Below are positions 52,033 through 62,238 of a stretch of 64,000 nucleotides of DNA, in pieces. The position numbers and the translations under genes were made by a program. Positions within the stretch are counted from its first letter, which is position 1. Every line of letters begins with the position of its first letter. The notes beneath the pieces were generated by a model. That model was not told the origin of the DNA. It saw only the letters and a program-made list of their open reading frames with translations, and ran no database searches. The stretch comes from Blasia pusilla (lineage: Eukaryota; Marchantiophyta; Marchantiopsida; Blasiales): assembly GCA_050084515.1 (NCBI GenBank), contig CM114271.1:27962001-28026000 (forward strand), written 5' to 3'.

Positions 52033-52399
52033 TGTCATGACCATACGGATTATGTCGTAGAGTATAGTGTGCTAGTAGAGGCCATACCTTATGTAGGGCC
52101 GCAGTGTTTAGGTAGAGATGCGATTTCATACATAGGGTTGGGGGTTACTCGATTGAGGGAGAGTTTTCCAGTAGGGCCCGCTCTTAGGTTGGAGGATATA
52201 AGGTGGAGTGCACTCAAAGAACAGTCAGTTCTTTGAGTTGAGCCTGTTGCGTTGGGAGTTAGCCTTGGTAGTGAGTAGAGCTCTTGGCTATGGTGTTTCC
52301 CCAAGCTTTGACCTAGATTCTCCCATCGTGGAGTGGGTTTGGCTCGATTGTATGTGATTCTATATGTGTTTTATGACAGTAGGTTTTTCACGAATTTCA
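52033..52399 (+). repeat. 5' LTR of G2 (alignable part)
   Basis: Starts TGTCATGACCATACGG and aligns with 62239-62589, apart from an extra piece around 52214-52230. The last 107 bp of the 3' LTR have no counterpart here. Confidence 0.8.
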
Positions 52400-53810
52400 C
52401 TCAAAGAACTAGAGTCGATCGATTCTAGCTTCGATTGTGGATCAGTAGGATCTGGTTAGGGTTGATTGTGTACTCAGCCGTGGATGTTCGTGGCTTGTGG
52501 CCTATGTTGGAGGTGTGAATCTCGTGGGTGGTTGGTTGGGAAAGAAGCGCCTTGCTAAGAGCTTTCCAACTCGCTTTAGATCGCTGGATTTCATCAAGGA
52601 ATTTGGAAGTTATCAAGGATTGAAGATTCTGGTTCGTGTTCGACGGTTTTCTGATGTGGAGAGCTTGCAGTGCGGAAGCTCTGTTGAATTTCATCCAGAT
52701 CAGGTGAGAGTTTCCTGTTGCTACTTGTATTGTGATCTCGTATGAAGCTATCTGCTCGAGTGTGTGGAGTGTTGCGGATTTCTGCGTGCATGAAACTGGG
52801 CGGAAGCGCTGTCGGATTTGCAATTCTGGAGGTGTATGGACAACCAGTTTGTCTGATTTTTAGCTCGGAGTACAAAGCTTGGTTGTAGCTGATTTTTTGT
52901 GGAGAGATAGCTATGGTGGACAGCGGATTAGAGAGGCTGGTTGGTTGGTGACTCGTTCATTGTTGGAGATGCCTATCCCGTTGGGGGCGCCCTGGTTGGG
53001 CCTCTCCCCACAGCAAAGCATGGCGAACGGGGCATGTCTCGAGCATTTCTCGGCATTTCGAGGCTTCGAGGCAACTCGTGGTAGCTCGGGGCGAGTGGGC
53101 GTGAGAGGCAGAGTAAGGAGCAAGGAGCAAGCAAGCAAGCTTGCTTGCTTGGGCGTGAGGCAGTTTTTGCAAGATTTGTGATTTGAGTGTTGCATAACTG
53201 GTCACCCATCTTTGGGCTATTATGCCTGGAGGACGCTTAACTGCTGAGTTCTTAACTATGTCAAGGTACACACTGGTGTAGCTCATTTGGTGCTCTTTGG
53301 AGATGTGTTAGGCGCTTTATGCATCTTAGGTTTTTTATTGATGTACCTCTAGCGCATAGTACGGTGTAGCCTCTCCATGCAAGTGATATTTTCAGGTGTT
53401 GCGAGTCCGACTAGCACGTCATCGACCCGCGGCGGAGTAGCTATTGCGTTAGAATTGTGTGGTGGGTTCTGTGGATTCAGGGGGCGCCACATTTGGTGGA
53501 TTGTGTTACCTTGATTTCCATTTGCGAGTGGAGGGTTGTCGTTGGACTTCCTGTGTTTGAATCCCCTCCATCGTTGCTTCTTGCTTGCGCGCCCATTGTT
53601 AGGGTTGACGCTGATTTCCAGAGTAGTGTTACTCCTGTGTGCTATCGGTAGTGAGGCTATAGTGATGACCAGCAGACCGTGGGAGGCTTTTTGTGGTGAT
53701 GACAGGTTGGGTTGCCTACACCCATAGCTAGTAGAGCTAGAATAGTATAGCGACATCGACGTCACTTGGTTACTTAGTGGTGGTAATTTGGTGGTGGTGC
53801 GGCATCGGCG
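52400..53810 (+). other. 5' leader of G2
   Basis: About 1.4 kb without coding support. It contains a perfect 24-bp palindrome (53128-53151) and a 5S rRNA-like segment on the minus strand (53188-53300). No primer-binding site was recognised. Confidence 0.6.
53188..53300 (-). repeat. 5S rRNA-like sequence in G2 leader
   Basis: The minus strand reads ACACCAG, then AGAACTCAGCAGTTAAGCGT, then GATGGGTGACC and ATGCAACAC, in the order and roughly the spacing of plant 5S rRNA (core GAACTCCGCAGTTAAGCG and GGGTGACC). The segment after GGGTGACC is about 11 bases short. A pseudogene or 5S-derived retroelement piece is more likely than a working gene. Confidence 0.55.
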
Positions 53811-54653
53811 TTGGTCATCACGGAGCTGTCGGGTGGTCTGGTTGGGGACCGTGGTGCAGACAGTGGTGGTTTCACACGGAGTGGATTTAGGTATCGGCTA
53901 TCTTTTCCACTTTCGACGGTTGATGAAGAGGAGGACGAGGGTGTTCCAAACACCGAGTCTTCTACGTTTTTATCGAGTGTTGCAGCTCCATTGATTTGGG
54001 ACATGGACGGGATATATGGGTCCATGAAGGGCCCACGACGATACTCGAGTGCAGTGGGCACCATTGAGTTGGAGGACTTCATGCAGGAGTTTGATACGTG
54101 GTGTGATATGCAGATGTTGCGGAACGCCACTTTGTTTACACCCTTCTTGGTTTGGAAGGGGTTGTTTCAGCACTTGGAGGGACCACCCATGGATGATAAC
54201 CATGAGTTAAGGAAGGACCATGTTGCTGAGATTAAGGCATGGAGACAATATTGGTCTCCAGGCTATGTGTCTATCACCCATGGTGGTATTGGTAGTAGTG
54301 CTCCTACTATGCCATCCAGCCCGACGTTGAGTGGTACGAGTACGAGCCGGAGTGGGGGTACCAGTGGAGGTACCAGTGGGGGTACTAGTGGAGGTACTAG
54401 TGCCCCACCATCGTTTAGCCCGGTTGCACAGTTCTTCAAGAGGTTGAAGAAGAACTATCAAGGAGTGAAGACAGAGAAGTTGAGGAGTCTTCAAGAATTT
54501 GAGCGAAAGATTGGTGAGAGTCTTCGTGAGGCATACACTCGTATGCGACGCTTAATTTCAGTTACCAGGTGTGGCGAGGCTCAGCGATCCAGTTTTGGTA
54601 TGGGATCTTGGGGAGAGAGTTGCGCCAGTAGGTACGTGATGCTACTCTTATGA
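53811..54653 (+). pseudogene. Gag (capsid part) of G2
   Basis: 280-codon frame with MQEFDTWCDMQMLRNATLFT, W-K-G-L-F-Q-H-L-E-G, and a late helix FERKIGESLREAYTRMRRLI as in gypsy capsids. Residues 183-200 are a GGTS tandem repeat. A frameshift near 54600 separates it from the nucleocapsid part. The start codon is uncertain. Confidence 0.7.
54355..54402 (+). repeat. 12-bp tandem repeat inside gag
   Basis: Four units of GGTACCAGTGGA/G type, encoding Gly-Gly-Thr-Ser. Confidence 0.85.
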
Positions 54654-55369
54654 GTGATGATTCACCCACATTGACCCATGTGTTTGCTCTATCTGAGAGG
54701 ATTGAGCTTAACATGGTGAAGGAGAGAGTGGTGACATCCGCATTCAGTAGGGATACAACTACTACTTCTCGTGTTCAGCAGCCCACCTCACAGTCTCGTA
54801 GTAGTGGTGGTGGTAGTAGTAGTGGGAGTCGTGGTCGTAGAGGGACACTTGCGCAGAGACCATTGCCTTTATTTGCTGCCCCGTAGCAAGGACAGTCATG
54901 TTGGACATGTGGAGATGATCATGTTAGGAATTTTTGTCCCCAAGAGGATGGGAGACGGACTTTGGAGGATGGGCCTCAGTCGGCACCAACTCAGTGTGAT
55001 CATTGAGGGAGACCAGGTCATCCTCGAGAGCGTTGCTTTGATCTTCATCCAGAGTTGAGATCAAGCCGCGGTCGTGGTGGAGTAGCTCCGAGAGGCCGAG
55101 GTGGTAGAGGTGGACTAGTGGTTGGAGCGCCTACGGTGGCCACCCCTACCACTACGACAGAGTCAGCTATGGCTGCCAGGATTGAGCAGTTGGAGCAGAA
55201 GTTGGCTACTATGGCTGGTATCCAACATAGATCAGGTTCGGGAGGAGGGGCTTCCACCTCTTATGGAGGGGATTATCTCTCTTATATGGCGAAAGAGTGC
55301 AAAGACGTTGAGTTGAGGCATCGATTTGCGATTCTGAGAGGAGCCACTCGGCGTCGAGCCACGTGGTGA
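54650..55369 (+). pseudogene. Gag nucleocapsid part of G2 (zinc knuckles, RGG-like)
   Basis: One frame with two stops (TAG 54884-54886, TGA 55004-55006). First knuckle: C-W-T-C-G-D-D-H-V-R-N-F-C at 54899. Second: C-D-H-stop-G-R-P-G-H-P-R-E-R-C at 54995, where the stop replaces the second Cys. A Gly/Arg-rich stretch (SSRGRGGVAPRGRGGRGG) and a short helix (ARIEQLEQKLATMAG) follow. Nucleocapsid proteins bind the element RNA. Confidence 0.75.
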
Positions 55370-55773
55370 TCTTGTGGAGTTGGACCCATAGAGGGGTGAG
55401 GTGGGGAGGCGGCTAGGCTTCCTGGTCATTCTTGTTGTCTCGAGGTGCTTAGGACTCCATCCATGGTTCCTATGCAGCCTATTGAGCCGACAGTGGGGAT
55501 CGAGGCATCTACATCGCGTGTAGTAGACACGGATGCAACATCTAGTCTTGATTGCGGATGGCAACCAGTGTTGGGATCCCCATTGTTTTAAACCCACGGA
55601 GGCGATGGCTTTAGGAGTTGACTTAGCTCATGTATTTGACTCTCGGACCACGTTGTGTGAACGTGGGGTGTTATTCTTGCACGTCTTTGAGGTGGATGAG
55701 GGTGTTGCGGTGGAGCAACCCTCTATGTCGTGTAGCATTGAGTACCAGTGCTACTTAGCGAGCGGCGGCGAAG

Positions 55774-56214
55774 ATGGATGCATTACCACCGGCCACCATT
55801 GATCGTGAGAGGCTTACACCTGGTGTATGTATGTTGGACAACTGGAGTGGGATATTCCGATTGGTGAGTCCTACAGGACAGGTGTATAGACCAGATAGAG
55901 TCTTGTTAGACTCTAGTGCCCAACCTTTGATGTTGGGAAAGGCGGCATATATTGGTTTGGGTATTCGGAGGTCAGAGCTTGAGCCTTGCCCATTCCAGAT
56001 TCAAACATCGCTTGGAGGAGCCAATGATAGGTCTCAATTCATTACACGGGAGAAGTTTTATGAACAGTTGAGACCAGATCATGCGATTGATAGCTCCCGG
56101 TTGGGAGTATCTGCGGTAGTCACATCAGCCGAGTCGTATGATGTACTAGTTGGAGGAGCAGTATTGTACCCGATGGGTTTTCAGATGGATTCTTTGGTGA
56201 GACACATCTTATAG
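55774..56214 (+). pseudogene. Aspartic protease of G2
   Basis: 146-codon frame with RVLLDSSAQPLMLGKAAYIG. The catalytic Asp is kept, but the usual D-(S/T)-G-A has Ser for Gly; G1 keeps D-S-G at the same place. A later VLVGGAVLYPMGF fits the second protease signature. The frame ends at TAG 56212 and continues in another frame (56243 onward). Confidence 0.65.
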
Positions 56215-56457
56215 ACCTGGTTGGCAGTCCGGGGATGGACGTATGAGCCATGTTCCTGTGAGATTTATTTATGGGGCTCGACGAGGAGGGTCTTCCCCAA
56301 CAGTGTTAGCATCTGTGGCTGGTTTTAGTGGAGTAGTCACTTGGCCAGGAGACTTTTTGGAGGGTAATGTTTCTGCTATGGATTCTCCTATGCATGAGGA
56401 GGTAGAGGAGGTCCCTATTTTTGCAGCACTGGCATCCTCATCGTTGGATGTGCCACT

Positions 56458-57620
56458 TTGGAGTTCAGGCGGTGCACTACGGCAGAGGCGTCGCCTAGTG
56501 CAGAGGCTTGGTGTGAGGTTATACCTCACGAGGAAGAGGAGGCCTCACGGCGGACTCCTACTTCTGGTCCAGTTGGGTTATCCCCTTTGGATACTACAAC
56601 CATTGTATGGCAGTATCCGCCGGAGGGCATTTGTGTGTTAGATCTCTTTGGTGGAATTAGCACTGGTTTGGCTGCAGTGTTGCAGGCCGGTATTCTTGTG
56701 CGGAGATTCGTGTATGTGGAGCGAGATGAGACGGCCCAGAGAGTCTCATCCTGACATATTGGTCAGTTAATGGGGAGATATCCTGAGTTGTTGCCGCCAT
56801 CAGCTATTCGTGGGTACCAGCGTGCTTTGCCGTCACACATTTCATTGTTGGGGGCGCAGGACCTTGAGAGGGTTGGCCCTGTGGATTTGGTGATTGCTAG
56901 ATGGCCATGTTAGGGTCATACACGTGCTGCTCGTGGTGAGGGATTACACGACCCTAGATCTCGATTGTTTTGGGAGATGTTACGGGTATTACGATATCTT
57001 CAGGTTCATCAGGCACGTGCTCTAGCTTACATTCTGGAGAATGTTCCATTGTTGGGTGACACTCTGACCCGGATGATGGCGAGTGTTCATGAGGTGCGGT
57101 CTTGGATCGGACCAGCGGTGTTGTTGGATGCTGCGCAAGTTGGCTCGCGTGCACATCGTCCACGCTTGTGGTGGACAAACTTGTTGCCTAGGGAGGTTCT
57201 ACGTCGAGCATATGATGCAGTGCAGCGGGATCCTTGCCTTACAGTGGAAAGTATCTTGGACACTGGGCGACTTTCTCAGGTGGTGAGGGTTATTGATCGA
57301 TCACCCATGGCAGTGGTGAACCGTGTGGGCCAACCTAGGATGGCACTACCCACATTTGTGAGTTTTCCCTCATCACATGCATACAGGGACGGTGGTCATG
57401 GGCTTGTATGGGATTCTCATATGCGACAGTTGGTGAAGCCTAACGCTGATGAGAGAGAGCGTGCGATGGGATTTGCTACTGGTGTGACAGCGGTTTCTTC
57501 CATTTGTGAGGCTTCACGACGTCATGTGTTGGGTCAGGCCATGGACTTGAATTGTTTGACTTGGATTTTGAGTCTTGGTATGGCCGAGCAACGTCAACTC
57601 TGGACTATGTATGTGGGTCT
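56458..57620 (+). pseudogene. DNMT3-like cytosine-5 DNA methyltransferase domain in G2 pol
   Basis: Motif I VLDLFGGISTGL is at 56635-56670. The motif II/III type FVYVERDETA follows. Motif IV Pro-Cys is at 56905-56910, preceded by DLVIA-R-W and followed by TAG where Gln is usual. Motif VI ENVP begins at 57037. The motif VIII region SRAHRPRLWWTN (about 57145-57180) corresponds to the A-H-R-A-R-Y-F-W-G-N block of DNMT3. L-D-T-G-R-L then V-R-V-I-D-R-S corresponds to the DNMT3 stretch before its target-recognition part. ERERAMGFATGVT (from 57451) and RRHVLGQAMD correspond to E-R-V-F-G-F-P and R-L-L-G-R-S-W. The order is canonical, unlike the rearranged plant DRM enzymes. The frame is shared with RT. 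It would methylate cytosines in DNA; stops at 56752 and 56911 inactivate this copy. Confidence 0.85.
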
Positions 57621-57839
57621 TCCACCCCTTGTAATGAGCTCGATGGCTACAGGGACGGTAGGGGCATCGGCTGGGGGCGAGGAGAGTAGTATTTTGCATC
57701 CTTGGAGTAAATGGGATGTAATGGTTGGGCATGTGGAGTTTGTTGCTCATGCTGGTAGAGGAATTATTTGCTCAGATGATGGTGTAGCTAAGGGTGTACC
57801 ATCTTGTGAGGGGGTTATGAGTGACCTATGGCATAAATC

Positions 57840-58800
57840 CTCTCCCTCTAGTGTGCCAGTGGAGGAGACTTGGGAGCCATTACTTGGGCCCAAGTTTACG
57901 GGAGGTGAGAAACGACGCTTGACACAGTTCCTACATGCTTATAGGAGTTGTTTTTCCTTTAGCATAAAGGAGTTGGGTTCTCTGGTGGGACCCGGTATAC
58001 GGATTGATTTGGCTAGTGATACGCCAATCTTCCGTCGTCCCTACCGATATTGTGACATGGAGAGGGACCTAATTCAGAGTAGGACGTTGGACCTTTTGGA
58101 GGCTGGATTAGTGGAGTTGTCGCGTGGAGAGTATGCATCAGCCACTGTGATGCCTGCTAAAAAGGATATGCATGGCAACTACACGGATAGGCGGATGTGT
58201 GGAGATTACCGTCCTATCAATCAGCAAACCAAGGCCGATAGGTATGCCATGCCTACACCTGAGGAGATCTTTGATGTGGTGGGACAGGCAAAGATTTTCT
58301 GTGCTTTGGATCTTCGGGCAGGATACCATCAATTGCCGATTCGGGAGAGTGATAAGGCCAAGACATCATTTTGGGGTGTCAACTCTCATGGCAAGGATTG
58401 TTTGTACCAGTGGAAATTCTTACCCTTTGGGTTGAAGAATGCATCTGCCGAGTTTTAGAGAATGATGGACAGGATCCTAGTAGGGTTGGATTTTTTTCGG
58501 TGTTACATCGATGATATCTTGGTGTTCAGTAACACGGTGGAGGAGCATCAGATACATTTGCAGATGGTGTTTGAGCGGTTGAAAGCTCATGGTCTACGTT
58601 TGCATCCAAGAAAGTGTAAGTTCTTCCATGAGGATGTTGAGTACTTGGGTCATGTGATCTATCCAGGTGGTTTGGGAGTTCAGCAAGCAAAGGTGGAGGC
58701 TATTGCACTTATTCCGCGTCCGGTAGATGTGAGTAGAGTTCAAGCATTCATGGGATTGGCAAACTACTATCGGAGGTATGTGAAGAGATTTAGTGCTATG
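57840..58800 (+). pseudogene. Reverse transcriptase of G2
   Basis: Same frame as the methyltransferase. Blocks: MPAKKDMHGNYTDRRMCGDY, FCALDLRAGYHQLPIRESDK, FLPFGLKNASAEF, then TAG at 58456-58458 in place of Gln, and C-Y-I-D-D-I-L-V-F at 58501 (Y-I-D-D at 58504-58515). Then HPRKCKFFHEDVEYLGHVI and the Ty3/gypsy thumb (FMGLANYYRRYVKRFS). One nonsense codon breaks it. Confidence 0.92.
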
Positions 58801-59330
58801 GCAAAGCCTTTGAACCAATTGCTGAAATCAGATCAAGAGTGGCATTGGGGAAATGATCAGGAGAGAGCTTTTGTGGAGCTTAAGGCCAAGTTGGTGGCAA
58901 CGCCTATCTTGAGGAGACCTATCAGAGGGCGCCCATTTCAGTTACACACTGATTGGAGTAGGTTGGGACTTGGAGCGGTGTTGACACAACATGATGATGA
59001 GCACATGGAGTTTGTGGTGGTTTATGCAAGTTGTTCGAATAATGCAGCGGAGTCGCGCTATAGTTCATATGAGGGAGAGTGCTTCGCAGTAGTGTGGGCT
59101 GTGGCACACTTTAGGTGTTACTTGTTTGGCATATAGTTTACCCTTGTTACTGATCACCAGCCGCTTAAGTGGTTGATGAAGTCTGACAAGCTTACAGGGA
59201 AGCTTGCACGATGGGCTCTTATCTTACAGGAGTATGACTTCCAAGTGGTACATAGACCTGGAGTTGCCAACCTTGATGCTGATGGGTTGAGTAGGAACCC
59301 ATGTACTAGCCAAGAAGATACAACATGGGC
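58801..59330 (+). pseudogene. RNase H of G2
   Basis: QLHTDWSRLGLGAVLTQ holds the first Asp, ESRYSSYEGECFAVVWAV the Glu, and FTLVTDHQPLKWL a further Asp. TAG at 59134-59136 lies just before the last block. The tail VVHRPGVANLDADGLSRNP is typical of the family. Confidence 0.9.
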
Positions 59331-60300
59331 TAGATGGCATGGCGAGGTTGTTGAGGAGATGGTGCCAGGTTGGCATGCATCCGCCTTTTTATGTTGGTTA
59401 GGGGTGGACTATAGTATGGAGGACCACATGATATCTTACTCTAGTCAGAGGGTAGATGGCCAGCCTTCAGATCCTAAGGTGGGAGATGGTGGTACGGATC
59501 AACGTGATATTCATGATGATGCATTAGTGTTGGAGTTCCTACGGACCAGTAGGGTACTAGGCATAGTGAGTGCCAAGGAGCAAGACCGTGTTCTTCAACG
59601 TGCTAAGAGGTATCAATTGGAGGGAACACATATTCTCCGTGTGTGGGAGGATGGTAGAGTACGAGTAGTGCCGCATTTGGCGAGAGAGAGCGCACAGCGA
59701 CATGCCCATGAGGAGTTGGGACATTTTGGGGTAAAGCGTACGTATAGCTTACTCCTTGGTCAGTATTGGTGGCGTGGCATGCATCGAGGTGCAGCGATTG
59801 GTGTCACATTGTATGGTTTGTGACCGGGTGAGGGCATCATTCAATGCCCCTACACCACGATTATACCCTTGCCTATTATGGGGTTGGAGTTCTTTGTTGG
59901 AGTGTGGACTTTTGGGACCGTTACCGTTGGATGCGACATCATCGATATGTGTTGGTGATGGTGGAGCACTTCTCCATGTGGATTGAGTTGGTGGCATTAC
60001 GACAAGGCAAGTGAGGAACGGCGTATGCGTTTCTTGATAGAGTGCTTAGTCATTTTGGTGCACCGGTTGAAGTCTTTGACCGACTAGGTACAAAGTTTGT
60101 GGTGAGTTTGGTCTTGTGTGACAAGGCATTGATTGATCATCGGACCACGTCTCGAGATCATCCGAGGCGGATGGTTTGGTGAGCCTGTGGTTGAGATGGT
60201 GAAGAGGGCATTGCGCAAGTATGGCCTCTGAAGGACATCTTGGAGACCAGGATATTCGGTTGCAATGGTTAGCCATAGGGTATAGGTTCGATCGCCAAGC
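59331..60300 (+). pseudogene. Integrase zinc finger and core of G2 (broken)
   Basis: H-A-H-E-E-L-G-H-F-G-V-K-R-T and, after a frameshift near 59780, H-C-M-V-C-D-R-V give the HHCC zinc site. The core is badly decayed: R-Y-V-L-V-M-V-E-H-F-S-M-W-I-E-L and LSHFGAPVEV are clear, but the second Asp block reads F-D-R-L-G-T-K-F and the Glu block is shifted. Confidence 0.75.
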
Positions 60301-60778
60301 ATCCTTGGCTTCCTTCTCACCTTATTTTTACGTTATACGGCCGAGATCCAGACTTGCCAGCAGCAATTCGTCGGGAGTCTAGTGAGGTGGTGAACCTTGA
60401 TGACCCAGAGATGTGGATGAGAGGGCAGAGCTCTTTCGGAGAGTTAAGCCAACAGCCTTTGAGAATCTTGCCATTGCTCAACATAGAGATACGTTGTGGT
60501 ACGCAACCATTCGGGGTGGAGGTTATCGACCATCGATTCGTAGGTTCCATGTGGGAGACTATGTCTATTTGGAGCAGATTGCACCGAAAACCTTGGATGT
60601 GACGGCAGGCCGCACTATTTTACGATTGCGCGAGGTGTTAGCTTCTGGAGTTCTCATGTTGGAGGGTTGTGATGGAGTTGTTTGGAAGGACCATGTACGT
60701 AATTGTGTGCCATGTCATCTTCCAAATGTGGATGGTACTGTTGACCCAAGCTTAGCCATGATACGTGCTAGCTTGAGG
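60301..60778 (+). pseudogene. Integrase C-terminal domain of G2
   Basis: FENLAIAQHRDTLWYATIRG, FHVGDYVYLEQIAP and ILRLREVLASGVLMLEGCDG followed by WKDHVRNCVPCHLP. The G-D-Y-V-Y-L start and later strands suggest the SH3-like fold usual here. No chromodomain follows; a PHD finger does. Open frame from 60413 to the stop. Confidence 0.75.
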
Positions 60779-60919
60779 TGCATATTGTGTGGGTCTGCTG
60801 GTAACGCAACCCGTATGTTGGTGTGTGATTGGTGTTCTAGGGGTTGGCACATGATGTGTTTGACTCCACGTATGGATGTTGTTCCTACTGGAAGGTGGGT
60901 TTGTCCTCGATGTACTTAG
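60779..60919 (+). pseudogene. PHD finger at the C-terminus of G2 pol
   Basis: Pattern C-x2-C-x11-C-x2-C-x4-H-x2-C-x14-C-x2-C, a full C4HC3 set, from C-I-L-C to C-P-R-C, one residue before the TAG at 60917. The LVCDWCSRGWHMMCL core and the Trp two residues before the seventh ligand (R-W-V-C) are hallmark PHD features. PHD fingers usually bind the histone H3 tail, so it could guide integration in place of a chromodomain. The finger itself is intact though the polyprotein is not. Confidence 0.88.
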
Positions 60920-62238
60920 GAGAGGTAGATGACTTGATCTTTGCATGATATGGATTACAGATGTGCGACTAACGATGGGGCAACCTAGCACGCGGCCTTC
61001 TGATTCGTGCACCCAAGAAGGTATATAGCATGTAGTAGATGTATAGGGCTACCTGTGTCGTGCGCCTACTCTCCTTGAACGTTAATCTTGTTTGTTGCGG
61101 AAGCGTGCGTTCAGTAGGTCACGCTCTCAACGCTGATCTGCATCCAAACACGCACTTCGGTTAGTCGGGTCTTGGATCAATCAGCGGGATTACTTTCCGA
61201 GTTCTCGTCTCGGACTCTCTCTTTAAGCTCAACCTTCCTAGTTTCGCGGTTTCCAACACGGGCAAGTCTCGAAAGACTTGGGACAGACTTTCTGGTCGGT
61301 TCAGGAATCTGAAACGGCATTTCGCGCCTAGCGGTTCCAACTATCCGATGAACATCCAATGAGTTCCTCACCAAGACTCGCACGAAGTGAATCTCGGGTT
61401 GGAATCCAAGTGTGGCGTACAAAGTCCACTCCCTTGGATCAGGTTTGGGTTTCGGGTTTCCGCGCCAAACTCCCGTTTCATCCCGTGCCTCTGAAACGCC
61501 GTTTGGCGCCCAAAGTGGGGTTTCGTTTCCCGAGACATCTCAGAGAAGGTACTCCCCTTACTAGTACTTCTGGGGATCTCCGGGGGCCCCCTACATTTAG
61601 GGAAAGACACCCGGGCCTCTCCAATTGGCCCTCAACCCGATTGCTCTCTGAATTGTTTTCGGCCAATATCTCAGCCTATACTTATGCGTTTGCTAAGATC
61701 TTTGGTGCGTTGGAAGCGTCTTGAGATCAGCTTTCCAACGCGCTCTTACTTGTCCCAAACGCATCTTGGAGCTCAACGTTATGGTCCTAAACACAGTCAG
61801 ATTCTCCCAAACGCTAGTCGTGTTCCAAACTGGTTCTCACCTCTTTGGCAACCAACCTCCAAGACTCAACTCATCTCAAGTCTGGGCTCGCGTTTGGTCT
61901 AGGTTTCCTGGTCGCGACCACTAACGCATGAAACGCACAACTCTGTTCCGCGTTTCATCTCTTAGACTTTTCCAAGAGACTCTTCCAAACGCCTCTCCAA
62001 AGCGCAAACCTCGCGGCATGAGTTCCTTTGAGTTCTGATGTTTCGCTTGGCGCGTATTTGGTGTTGTTTGGTTATGAGGGTCGCGACAACCTGGGAGTTA
62101 GAGGGACGTTACTTCCAGTTAGGGGGGCGAGTTGTGGTACACTTGTGTTTGTGGATGCTCTCGTCTATGTTATGTATGTATGTGAGTATGGTATGTCAGC
62201 GATGTATGTTGTATGACGATATGGATTCGCACGACAGC
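60920..62238 (+). other. 3' untranslated region of G2
   Basis: No coding support. 60965-61020 matches G3 (6853-6915, GCGACTAACGATGGGGC-type). The last 107 bp (about 62130-62236) duplicate the 3' end of the LTR. Confidence 0.55.

Noticed and set aside
51384-52040. Several long overlapping frames on both strands
   Set aside because: Caused by pyrimidine-rich tandem repeats that lack stops; composition is repetitive and not domain-like.
52911-53286. Minus-strand frames containing AVKRPPG and WVTSYATL
   Set aside because: This is the translation of the 5S rRNA-like segment and neighbouring leader, not a protein.
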